Shown piece after piece: positions 1 to 5,515 of a stretch of DNA of 6,721 nucleotides; position 1 is the stretch's first letter; each line of letters starts with the position of its first letter. The DNA is from an uncultured Eubacteriales bacterium (GTDB lineage Bacteria > Bacillota > Clostridia > Oscillospirales > CAG-272), in NCBI GenBank assembly GCA_934462885.1, contig CAKSJC010000091.1, positions 1 to 6,721 on the forward strand, written 5' to 3'. The notes beneath the pieces are model-generated. The model did not search any database, was not told where the DNA came from, and was given only the letters and a program-made list of their open reading frames with translations. The position numbers were made by a program, and so were the translations under genes.

Positions 1-10
1 AATGTCCTTG

Positions 11-62
11 ATAAAAACAAGAAATCCGAACCCATTCCCTATCGGAATCAAGTTCGGATTTC
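11..62 (-). terminator. Rho-independent terminator of ssrA
   Basis: The arms at 21-31 and 52-62 form a perfect 11-pair stem. Inside it, 34-38 pairs with 44-48 to give a further 5 pairs. Read on the minus strand, the hairpin is followed by a U-rich run (bases 20 down to 11, including five consecutive U). It begins 7 bases after the CCA end of the tmRNA, as expected for the terminator of the ssrA precursor. Confidence 0.9.
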
Positions 63-69
63 TCAAGTA

Positions 70-449
70 TGGTGGAGACGGCGGGAGTCGAACCCGCGTC
101 CGAAAACATATCCATGCAACTTTCTCCGGGTGCAGATCGTCTTTTATTTTTCCCGCCCGTGTCTCCGGCGATCAGGATACACAGGTCGGTAGCTTTTTAA
201 TGCGTGACGGATGCAAAAGCAAAGTCACCGTTCACGTTCGCCACTCATGTTATGCCGTGGTCAAATAAGGACGCACTCCCATTCGGGACATTTCAGAGCC
301 GTGGCACTCTCCGAACGGACAGCCGCACTTAGGCAGCGAGAGCTAATTTATCGTTAGCATTTATTTTTTTGTTGAGGATTATTTAAGAGATTCCCCATCT
401 CTACCCGCTTATCGCACTTCAAAATCCCCGTCGAAACCTTTACGTCCCC
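70..449 (-). ncRNA. ssrA: Transfer-messenger RNA (tmRNA), one-piece form
   Basis: This is the RNA that, with SmpB, frees ribosomes stalled on broken mRNAs and tags the unfinished protein for proteolysis. The 5' end starts GGGGACG at 449 and pairs over 7 positions (one G-U) with the acceptor strand next to the encoded CCA end at 72-70. The T-arm GGTTCGACTCC lies just inside the 3' end, and the conserved 5' segment with GTTTCGACGGGG follows the first bases. The tag reading frame is most likely GCT at 358-356, about nucleotide 92 of the RNA, through TAA at 331-329. It encodes ANDKLALAA, preceded by the alanine carried by tmRNA itself. The length of 380 nt is normal. It lies directly downstream of smpB on the same strand. 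The resume codon is inferred from its position and the Ala-Asn-Asp start and LALAA end of the tag. Coding frames across this stretch are shadows of the RNA. Confidence 0.97.
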
Positions 450-527
450 GTATTATCTTTAAGAAACCGACTTCTTGACGGAACTTAAACACCGTTACGA
501 CCGCACGGTGAATTTTTGTGCATATTC

Positions 528-556
528 ATTATAACTCTTTTTTTTAGTTTTTACAA
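528..556 (-). promoter_or_regulatory. Sigma-A type promoter for ssrA precursor
   Basis: On the minus strand a -35 box TTGTAA (556-551) is separated by 17 bases from a perfect -10 box TATAAT (533-528). Transcription should start near 521. This leaves a 5' leader of about 70 nt before the mature tmRNA end at 449, to be removed by RNase P. The promoter lies downstream of the smpB stop codon, so ssrA can be expressed independently of smpB. Confidence 0.75.
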
Positions 557-590
557 GAGCAAGTTAAAACTTTTCACTGTTTTTTTACTC

Positions 591-626
591 TTTCCGAAGC
601 ATATCAAATTATTTCAATCTCGGAAA
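591..626 (-). other. Hairpin between smpB and ssrA, not a clear terminator
   Basis: The arms 591-598 and 619-626 form 8 pairs (one G-U when read on the minus strand) around a loop of about 20 nt, starting 28 bases after the smpB stop codon. Neither strand has a U tract after the stem; the minus strand continues with a purine-rich run. It may be a 3' stabilising or processing structure for smpB mRNA, or chance. If termination is weak, some smpB transcripts may read on into ssrA. Confidence 0.35.
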
Positions 627-653
627 CATACAAGTTTATCTATGATTTCGGTC

Positions 654-1136
654 TTAATCATCATTCGTTCGTCCGCGAGATTTCAGCGCACGCTCAATTT
701 CACGTCCGGCTTCATGTTTTGCATCAGCTTCACGTTTGTCCCAAAGTTTTTTGCCTTTACATAAACCAACTTCCATCTTTATGTTAGAGCCGGAAAAATA
801 AAGAGAAAGCGGTATAAGAGTATAACTGTCGCGCGTCACATACTGACTTAACTTAAGTATCTCTTTCTTATGCATGAGAAGCTTTCTCGCCCTCATAGGA
901 TCACGGTTGAATATATTTCCCTTTTCATAAGAAGAAACATGAACACCAAGGGCAAAAAGTTCTCCGTCAATTACACGGCAGTATGAATCCTTAAGATTTA
1001 CCTGCCCGTTTCTTATGCTTTTCACTTCCGTTCCGTATAAAGCGATACCGGCCTCATATGTTTCATCGACAAAATAATCGTGCCTTGCTTTTCTGTTTAC
1101 GGAAATAATTTTCTTTCCTTCATTCTTTTGAGGCAT
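654..1136 (-). CDS. smpB: SsrA-binding protein SmpB
   Basis: This small cytoplasmic RNA-binding protein holds the tRNA-like part of tmRNA and places it in the A site of stalled ribosomes. At 160 residues it has normal family length. The conserved N-terminal segment NRKARHDY is at residues 14-21. GTEVKSIR (35-42) and NLKDSY (47-52) belong to the beta-barrel that grips the tmRNA elbow. KGKKLWDKRE (127-136) leads into the basic C-terminal tail that enters the mRNA channel; Trp132 replaces the more usual Tyr or His. The start is supported by GGAGG at 1147-1143, 6 bases before ATG, and by a consensus promoter just upstream. It precedes ssrA on the same strand, a common arrangement in Firmicutes, although rnr or secG is not the neighbour here. 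Identification is firm. Confidence 0.97.
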   Translation of the reverse strand: MPQKNEGKKIISVNRKARHDYFVDETYEAGIALYGTEVKSIRNGQVNLKDSYCRVIDGELFALGVHVSSYEKGNIFNRDPMRARKLLMHKKEILKLSQYVTRDSYTLIPLSLYFSGSNIKMEVGLCKGKKLWDKREADAKHEAGREIERALKSRGRTNDD

Positions 1137-1167
1137 ATTTTACCTCCGATCTGCATTTCATGCGTCA

Positions 1168-1196
1168 ATTATATCACAAAATCCAATAAATGTCAA
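1168..1196 (-). promoter_or_regulatory. Consensus extended -10 promoter of smpB
   Basis: The minus strand carries a perfect TTGACA (1196-1191), a 17-base spacer and a perfect TATAAT (1173-1168). A TG pair at 1176-1175 makes an extended -10 element. The predicted start near 1161 gives a 5' untranslated region of about 25 nt that contains the GGAGG site. By sequence this is one of the two strongest promoters in the window. Confidence 0.88.
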
Positions 1197-1227
1197 ACAG
1201 TCGCAGGCGTTTCTCAGAAAACTTTTC

Positions 1228-2250
1228 TCATTCACCGAGTTTCATGTATCCGTCTTTTATTAATCCGCATTTTTTCATTATCCAAGTAAACAAAACCGAC
1301 AAAACAGCGGGAAGTATAACACATAAAAGTGCAATACCCGCAAACACTCTCACGTTTGCACCTGACGCCGATATAATACCGATAGGTCCTACAAGCCCGC
1401 ACGTCCCCATGCCAGCCGAAACTCCCTCGCATTTAAGTCCGAACACCATCGTCGAAAGAGGTCCGCAGATTGCCGACGCAAGAGTCGGTGGGATCCATAT
1501 CTGCGGATGTCTGCATATGTTGCCCATTTGGAGCATAGATGTTCCCAGTCCTTGGGACACAAGTCCGCTCCACCGATTTTCTTTAAAACTGCAAAACGCA
1601 AATCCTACCATTTGACAGCAGCATCCGACCGCTGCCGCTCCGCCTGCAATTCCGCCGATACTTATCATAGCGCAAAGAGCGGCGCTTGATATCGGAAGCG
1701 TAAGAACTACTCCAACTATTACAGACACGACTATACCCATAAGAAAAGGCTGATAATCCGTAGCGGTATTGACGTATTTGCCGAGATAATATACTGCGTA
1801 AGCGATACCGGGACAAACCAGCTTTGCAACCGCAACACCCGTAAGTATTGTAACAAACGGAGTCACGAGAATATCAACTTTAGTTTTCTTTGAAACGAGC
1901 ATACCAATTTCAACGGCAACTATGACAGCTGCAAATGCCCCCGCAGGTCCGGCGGTAACGGAAGTATCCGAAATCATTGTTCCTATCGAATAACCGGCAT
2001 ACCCTACCGTCGCAGCCGAAAAGATAACAAGAGGATGCGCTTTCATAGAGTATGCAATCGCAACGCCGATCGCCATTCCGGATGAAGCTGCCGCAAATCG
2101 GTTGATATCGGAAAAAATACCGATATTCACAAATTTTCCGATAGTATTAAAAATAGTTCCGATAAGAAGCGACGCAAATAATCCGAGCGCCATAGCGCCC
2201 ATTGCTTCTATGAAATACTTCTTCATGTATCCTTTAATTTTTTCGCTCAT
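1228..2250 (-). CDS. PfoR-like PTS EIIC-type membrane protein
   Basis: This is a polytopic membrane protein of 340 residues that resembles the PTS_EIIC_2 / PfoR family, named after the perfringolysin regulator of Clostridium perfringens. About eight to ten hydrophobic segments can be seen, for example near residues 18-38, 103-121, 129-152, 168-190 and 304-326. They are rich in Gly and Ala. Polar conserved-looking stretches lie at 221-250 (SFKENRWSG, then GLGTSMLQMGN and RHPQIW) and at 281-291 (MGTCGLVGPIG). The start at 2250 is chosen because AAGGAG (2262-2257) sits 6 bases upstream and the protein then begins MSEKIKGYMKK. The frame stays open upstream to a TTG at 2391, but that lies in a structured leader. 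No EIIA or EIIB gene is adjacent, so the substrate, and even whether it transports by phosphorylation, is unknown. The family assignment comes from recall of its sequence pattern. Confidence 0.85.
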   Translation of the reverse strand: MSEKIKGYMKKYFIEAMGAMALGLFASLLIGTIFNTIGKFVNIGIFSDINRFAAASSGMAIGVAIAYSMKAHPLVIFSAATVGYAGYSIGTMISDTSVTAGPAGAFAAVIVAVEIGMLVSKKTKVDILVTPFVTILTGVAVAKLVCPGIAYAVYYLGKYVNTATDYQPFLMGIVVSVIVGVVLTLPISSAALCAMISIGGIAGGAAAVGCCCQMVGFAFCSFKENRWSGLVSQGLGTSMLQMGNICRHPQIWIPPTLASAICGPLSTMVFGLKCEGVSAGMGTCGLVGPIGIISASGANVRVFAGIALLCVILPAVLSVLFTWIMKKCGLIKDGYMKLGE

Positions 2251-2283
2251 TACAGTCTCCTTCGGAATAAAAACAAATATCGG

Positions 2284-2393
2284 AAAAAAACTTGCAAATA
2301 ACCGCTTAGTTGAGACTCGGAAATTTGTGTTCCGAGAAAAGTGTGAAGCCGCAAAACGACAGGCAAAACTCAAGCAGGCAGCCATCTGCAAGT
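2284..2393 (-). promoter_or_regulatory. Structured 5' leader RNA with 16-pair stem and U tract (possible attenuator)
   Basis: In the leader of the PfoR-like gene, bases 2393-2378 can pair without interruption with 2305-2290 on the minus-strand RNA: 16 pairs, 12 Watson-Crick and 4 G-U. The stem runs straight into seven U (2290-2284), as in an intrinsic terminator. The enclosed 72 nt contain a 7-pair hairpin (2336-2330 with 2322-2316, 7-nt loop), a short stem around 2357-2345, and two copies of GTTTTGC. Part of the 5' arm can instead fold locally (GCAG 2389-2386 with CTGC 2381-2378), which would open the large stem. This pattern suggests a transcription attenuator or riboswitch-like element. 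I do not recognise it as a known riboswitch, T-box or RAT site. Confidence 0.6.
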
Positions 2394-2423
2394 ACCGATT
2401 GTTGTTCTACATATTTTATGTAT

Positions 2424-2453
2424 ATTATACCATTTATAAATATTACGCTTCAA
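2424..2453 (-). promoter_or_regulatory. Promoter of the PfoR-like gene
   Basis: The minus strand has TTGAAG (2453-2448), an 18-base spacer and a perfect TATAAT (2429-2424). The predicted transcription start near 2417 gives a leader of about 167 nt before the start codon at 2250. That leader contains the large stem described at 2284-2393. Confidence 0.65.
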
Positions 2454-2497
2454 CGTATAAACTTACATACTTTAACATAAAAAAAATTCTTTTTTGG

Positions 2498-2526
2498 TTG
2501 ATTTAGTCCTAAAATTGTGATATATT
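2498..2526 (+). promoter_or_regulatory. Extended -10 promoter of the YbaK-like gene
   Basis: The plus strand has TTGATT (2498-2503), a 17-base spacer and TATATT (2521-2526), with TG at 2518-2519 forming an extended -10. Transcription should start near 2533, giving a leader of about 24 nt before ATG at 2557. It diverges from the PfoR-like gene promoter about 45 bases away. The ribosome binding site AAAAGG (2542-2547) is weaker than those of neighbouring genes. Confidence 0.7.
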
Positions 2527-2556
2527 AGTTTTATCATTTTCAAAAGGTACTGCTAT

Positions 2557-3027
2557 ATGACAAAAACAAACGCTATGCGTCTTCTTGAAAACGCGGGAAT
2601 AGATATAGAAACCGTAAGCTATGAAGTAGATGAGTCCGATCTCTCCGGAGTTCACGCCGCAAATCTACTTGGCATTGATTCCGACTGTATGTTCAAAACT
2701 CTCGTATGTGCGGACGATCGCGGAGGACATCACGTTTTCTGCATTCCGGTCGCATATGAACTTGATTTAAAAAAATGCGCCGTCGCTGCAGGAGTAAAAA
2801 GAGTTGAGATGATACCGCAGAAAGAGCTTCTTCCGCTTACAGGATACATGAGAGGAGGATGTTCGCCCGTTGGGATGAAGAAAAAATTCCCCACCTATAT
2901 AGACGAAACAGCAATGCTGTTTGAAAAGATTTATGTGAGCGCCGGAATGCGAGGACTTCAGCTTTTTGTCAATCCTCTTCGACTCGCCGAATATACTGAA
3001 GCAAAATTTGCCGATCTTACTTCGTAA
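2557..3027 (+). CDS. ybaK: YbaK/EbsC-type aminoacyl-tRNA deacylase
   Basis: This cytoplasmic protein probably hydrolyses mischarged tRNA in trans. The best known activity of this family is removal of Cys from Cys-tRNA(Pro), which prolyl-tRNA synthetase makes by error. Its 156 residues fit a single-domain YbaK/ProX protein. Visible hallmarks are MFKTLV (residues 45-50, with Lys47 as the likely substrate-binding lysine), GYMRGGCSPVG (96-106), which matches the conserved glycine-rich loop, and SAGMRG (128-133) near the end. The ATG at 2557 has a modest AAAAGG 9 bases upstream and a promoter at 2498-2526. It is a single-gene unit that converges on pyrR, and its stop codon lies inside the terminator hairpin. 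The exact amino acid removed (Cys, Ala or another) cannot be told from sequence, and EbsC-like naming is an alternative. Confidence 0.93.
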   Translation: MTKTNAMRLLENAGIDIETVSYEVDESDLSGVHAANLLGIDSDCMFKTLVCADDRGGHHVFCIPVAYELDLKKCAVAAGVKRVEMIPQKELLPLTGYMRGGCSPVGMKKKFPTYIDETAMLFEKIYVSAGMRGLQLFVNPLRLAEYTEAKFADLTS

Positions 3028-3048
3028 AATCGGCAAATTTTATTTTTC
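3003..3048 (+). terminator. Rho-independent terminator of the YbaK-like gene, possibly bidirectional
   Basis: The arms 3003-3015 and 3029-3041 form 13 perfect pairs. The loop can add four more (3017-3020 with 3024-3027) around TTC. On the plus strand a TATTTTTC run follows at 3041-3048. The left arm lies within the last codons and the stop codon TAA (3025-3027) sits in the loop region. On the minus strand the stem ends in four U, so it could also stop pyrR transcripts, for which no other terminator is seen. Confidence 0.88.
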
Positions 3049-3100
3049 AGTTTAATAAGACATATACGCCGTATGCCGCTGCAGTAGATGAGCATGACGT

Positions 3101-3646
3101 TCAATTCTCGTGTTTCATGATACGAACGGCGGTACAGCCGTCAAATTCATCCATCATGACTGAAACGACTTCATCTTTTGACGTAGGGATGTTCTTCCCG
3201 ACAAAGTCGGGTCTTATGGGAAGCTCCCTGTGGCCTCTGTCAATAAGCACCGCGAGCTGTATGGACGCCGGACGTCCGTGCTTGAATATCGCCTCTATCG
3301 CCGCTCTCGCGGTTCTTCCCGTATAAATAACATCGTCAACTATTATAACGTTTTTTCCTGTTATACTACCCGGAATATAACTGTCTGAAGCAGACGGAAG
3401 TTCAGTCGTTTCCGTCAGATCGTCTCTGTATAAGGTTATATCGATATATCCGACCGGAACGCTCGTTCCCTCAAATTTTTTTATGTTCTCAGCAAGAAGC
3501 GAAGCGATCGGAACTCCCCGTCTTTTTACACCGGCTAAAAAAATTCCGTCGGTTCCCTTATTTCTCTCGATTATCTCGTGAGTCATTCTTGCAAGCGAAC
3601 GTCTAACGGCAGCTTCATCCATAAGTTCCGATTTAATCTCAAGCAT
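3101..3646 (-). CDS. pyrR: Bifunctional pyr operon regulator / uracil phosphoribosyltransferase PyrR
   Basis: PyrR binds pyrimidine-biosynthesis mRNA in response to UMP/UTP and PRPP, causing attenuation. It also has weak activity converting uracil and PRPP to UMP. The 181 residues equal the usual length. The type I phosphoribosyltransferase PRPP loop is clear: VIIVDDVIYTGRT at residues 100-112. GVKRRGVPIA (39-48) and DITLYRDDL (69-77) are typical of PyrR, as is the DRGHRELPIRPDFVGKNIPT stretch (136-155). The start at 3646 is preferred because GAGG (3655-3652) lies 5 bases upstream and MLEIKSELMDE matches the family's N-terminus. The frame remains open for 28 codons further upstream without support. 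No pyr biosynthesis gene is beside it, so it probably acts on operons elsewhere. A hairpin upstream (3718-3754) might be linked to its regulation. Confidence 0.96.
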   Translation of the reverse strand: MLEIKSELMDEAAVRRSLARMTHEIIERNKGTDGIFLAGVKRRGVPIASLLAENIKKFEGTSVPVGYIDITLYRDDLTETTELPSASDSYIPGSITGKNVIIVDDVIYTGRTARAAIEAIFKHGRPASIQLAVLIDRGHRELPIRPDFVGKNIPTSKDEVVSVMMDEFDGCTAVRIMKHEN

Positions 3647-3717
3647 TTTTACCTCACATAAAACAATCAATTCACAAACGCATCCATATTCCGGATTCGC
3701 GCTGTATTTAAATTTCA

Positions 3718-3754
3718 GAGCCGATATCAAACGCGCGGCGAAAGGTATCGGCTC
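3718..3754 (-). other. GC-rich hairpin between the membrane protein gene and pyrR
   Basis: GAGCCGATA and TATCGGCTC (3718-3726 with 3746-3754) form 9 perfect pairs around a 19-nt GC-rich loop. It begins 18 bases after the stop codon of the upstream gene, where a terminator is expected. The minus strand after the stem reads TGAAATTTAAATAC, however, which is no U tract. It could be a weak terminator, a 3' end protecting structure, or a leader structure of pyrR. I see no convincing promoter for pyrR downstream of it, so read-through from upstream is possible. Confidence 0.5.
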
Positions 3755-3772
3755 ATTTTGTATGTTTGTTTA

Positions 3773-4423
3773 TTACCGTCTGTAATAATCTATAAAGTCA
3801 ATCTTTATATCTCCGCTCTTATCCTCTATAAGCTCGAAATAAAGCTTTTTCGAAGAGTCACTGTCAAGATCGTTGCGGAACGTTCCGTCGTTTCTGTATA
3901 TCATATACGTAACGTTGAAAGCCCACTTGTCGCTTCCGTCTTCAAGTTCCGTCTCGGAGAGCTGTTCGATTTCTATATTATAAACCATCTGAGGAGTAAA
4001 CGCGACATACGGATCATTCGACTCATAGTATTTTTCTGTGAAAAGCTCATTGTACTTTTCCGTTTCACCGTGCGTCACTATTCTGAAGTACTCCGCGAAA
4101 AACTTGACCGCGTTATTATATTCGTCAATCTCGTCGTCAAGAACAGCAACAGACACATTCCCGTTTTTATAGTGAACATATCTGTCAAGCTGCATATAAT
4201 ATTCGTCTTCGGTAATGTCACGATCGAAATCGGCTTCATAAAAGTTATAGCTGTAAAGTCTGTCGGAATACATTGATTTAGGAGAATCGTTCTTTTTTTC
4301 AAAAATCTCCGGATGTTCAAGAATAATATAACTTATCGCCGCAAGCACGCAGATAACCGCTAGGGCGATCAGCATTTTTTTCTTTTTGCTCAAAGATTTT
4401 TTTACTTTTTTGCCGCTCTCCAT
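3773..4423 (-). CDS. Membrane-anchored protein of unknown function
   Basis: I do not recognise this 216-residue protein. The N-terminus is very basic (ten Lys in the first 16 residues) and is followed by one hydrophobic segment at about residues 17-35. The remainder is acidic and rich in Asp, Glu and Tyr. This indicates a short cytoplasmic tail, one membrane anchor and an extracellular domain of about 180 residues. There is no lipobox cysteine. The pattern of the outer domain (helical EYFRIVTHGETEKYNELF, then strands around KWAFNVTYMIYRN and KLYFELIE) recalls NTF2-like folds, but that is a guess. The start has GGGAG in the gap upstream, about 9 bases before ATG. It begins only 18 bases after the sugar isomerase-like gene, so the two are probably one operon. 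That pairing does not reveal a function. Confidence 0.85.
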   Translation of the reverse strand: MESGKKVKKSLSKKKKMLIALAVICVLAAISYIILEHPEIFEKKNDSPKSMYSDRLYSYNFYEADFDRDITEDEYYMQLDRYVHYKNGNVSVAVLDDEIDEYNNAVKFFAEYFRIVTHGETEKYNELFTEKYYESNDPYVAFTPQMVYNIEIEQLSETELEDGSDKWAFNVTYMIYRNDGTFRNDLDSDSSKKLYFELIEDKSGDIKIDFIDYYRR

Positions 4424-4441
4424 GCCGTATCTCTCCCAAAC

Positions 4442-5308
4442 TTACTCGGCAAGCCATTCTCCGAGATACTTCTTTAAGTTCTTCGCGCCGATCTTTATGC
4501 CTTCGATATTATTTTCAAGTCCTTCAAACTCGATAGTAACATAACCGTCGTACCACCAATGCTTAAGAACCTCAATACTCTGTGCGATTTTAGCTTCGCC
4601 GTGTCCGATAACAGTTCCGCGGAGCCAGTTCTGAGCAATTGTTCTGAACCAACCGCCTGCTGATGTGACACCTATATCCATACCGCTCTTCCAAAGAAAA
4701 TCTTTAACATGTACATGGAATGCAAAAGGTGTAAGGATGGATGTTTCAACTACCGGGTCAAGGTCATTGCACATAAAGTTTCCGACATCCATAAGAGCGC
4801 CCATATTCGGATGGTTGACAGCCTCTATAAGTTTTGCTACACGTTCTCCGCCCTGAACTAAGTTTCCGTGGTTCTCCACCATTGTCTTTACGCCTTTGGA
4901 CTCAGCATATTCAGTTACCTTGCGGATACGGGGAGCAAGGAGTTCAAGCGCTTGATCGTATGTACCTTTGAATGCTCCGCCGACATCATGTCTCATAAGA
5001 GGAGCGCCCATTTCGGCAGCATAGTCTACCATTTTGCAGAGATACTCTACATTTTCGTCTGGCATTGAACCGAGAAGCTGCCCGCCGACAGAAAAGCAGG
5101 CTATCTTCATACCGATCTCTTCGGCATGCTCCCTGATATTCTTTGCAAAGCCTTCTTTTTTCATATAGTCGTCGTCAACATATTCGATAGCGGAAAAACC
5201 CATTTCCTTAGCCTTATCCATAACCCCAAGATATCCAAGCTTATCGTCGTCGATAAGGTTTCCGAAGCTATATGACGAAACGCATAATTTCATATTAAAC
5301 TTAGCCAT
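4442..5308 (-). CDS. Sugar phosphate isomerase/epimerase-like TIM-barrel protein
   Basis: This 288-residue cytoplasmic protein belongs to the xylose isomerase-like TIM barrel superfamily (AP endonuclease 2 type). Members isomerise or epimerise sugars, keto-sugars or inositol derivatives with a bound metal. Likely metal and catalytic residues fall in the expected strand order: Glu145 and His147 in MVENHG, Asp174 in MDVGN, His198 and His200 in HVHVKD, His236 and Glu238 in GHGE, and Glu260 in TIEFEG. The start at 5308 follows AAGGAG (5321-5316) by 7 bases. It has its own promoter and is the first gene of a likely two-gene unit with the membrane protein downstream. The substrate cannot be assigned: there is no sugar transporter, kinase or dehydrogenase beside it. 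An endonuclease IV is unlikely given the metal-site context and length. Confidence 0.9.
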   Translation of the reverse strand: MAKFNMKLCVSSYSFGNLIDDDKLGYLGVMDKAKEMGFSAIEYVDDDYMKKEGFAKNIREHAEEIGMKIACFSVGGQLLGSMPDENVEYLCKMVDYAAEMGAPLMRHDVGGAFKGTYDQALELLAPRIRKVTEYAESKGVKTMVENHGNLVQGGERVAKLIEAVNHPNMGALMDVGNFMCNDLDPVVETSILTPFAFHVHVKDFLWKSGMDIGVTSAGGWFRTIAQNWLRGTVIGHGEAKIAQSIEVLKHWWYDGYVTIEFEGLENNIEGIKIGAKNLKKYLGEWLAE

Positions 5309-5362
5309 AATAATACTCCTTTATAATGACATTTCCGATCTTTGCGGAAGTTATTTGTTAGC

Positions 5363-5391
5363 ATTATATCAAATAAAAAAAGATTTTTCAA
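5363..5391 (-). promoter_or_regulatory. Extended -10 promoter of the TIM-barrel gene unit
   Basis: The minus strand has TTGAAA (5391-5386), a 17-base spacer and a perfect TATAAT (5368-5363), preceded by TG at 5371-5370 (extended -10). The start should lie near 5356, giving a leader of about 48 nt. The leader contains a small 5-pair hairpin (5333-5337 with 5345-5349). The promoter diverges from that of the acyl carrier protein gene about 40 bases away. Confidence 0.8.
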
Positions 5392-5430
5392 GACAAAAAA
5401 TAATTATTTTATTTTTTCCGTTCAAAAACC

Positions 5431-5459
5431 TTGACATAACCGAAGAATGCATTTATAAT
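5431..5459 (+). promoter_or_regulatory. Perfect consensus promoter of the acyl carrier protein gene
   Basis: TTGACA (5431-5436), a 17-base spacer and TATAAT (5454-5459) match the sigma-A consensus at all twelve positions. The predicted start near 5466 leaves a leader of about 50 nt, which carries AAGGAG at 5503-5508. This implies high expression of the downstream gene. Confidence 0.88.
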
Positions 5460-5515
5460 TAATTCGTTGCATTGAAATAATATTACGTTTTTCATATACT
5501 TAAAGGAGTTATTTT

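Noticed and set aside
2..268. Plus-strand open frame of 88 codons over the left end
   Set aside because: It runs antisense through the terminator and 3' half of tmRNA, whose RNA features fully explain the sequence; no ribosome binding site.
452..457. GATAAT on the minus strand as the ssrA -10 box
   Set aside because: It ends only two bases before the mature 5' end and has no -35 box at proper distance; the TTGTAA/TATAAT pair further upstream is much better.
1217..1229. AGAAAACTTTTCT palindrome as terminator of the PfoR-like gene
   Set aside because: It leaves almost no loop, is weak and AT-only in the core, and lacks a following U tract; no terminator is called there.
2251..2391. Longer form of the PfoR-like protein starting at TTG 2391
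   Set aside because: The start at 2250 has an excellent AAGGAG at 6 bases and a family-like N-terminus, while the extension lies in a structured leader.
3647..3730. Longer form of PyrR with 28 extra residues
   Set aside because: No ribosome binding site at 3730, overlap with a hairpin, and the usual PyrR length is reached from 3646.
3758..4276. Plus-strand open frame of 172 codons
   Set aside because: It is antisense to the membrane-anchored protein gene, has no ribosome binding site and its composition (rich in Val, Ile, Arg) is that of a shadow frame.
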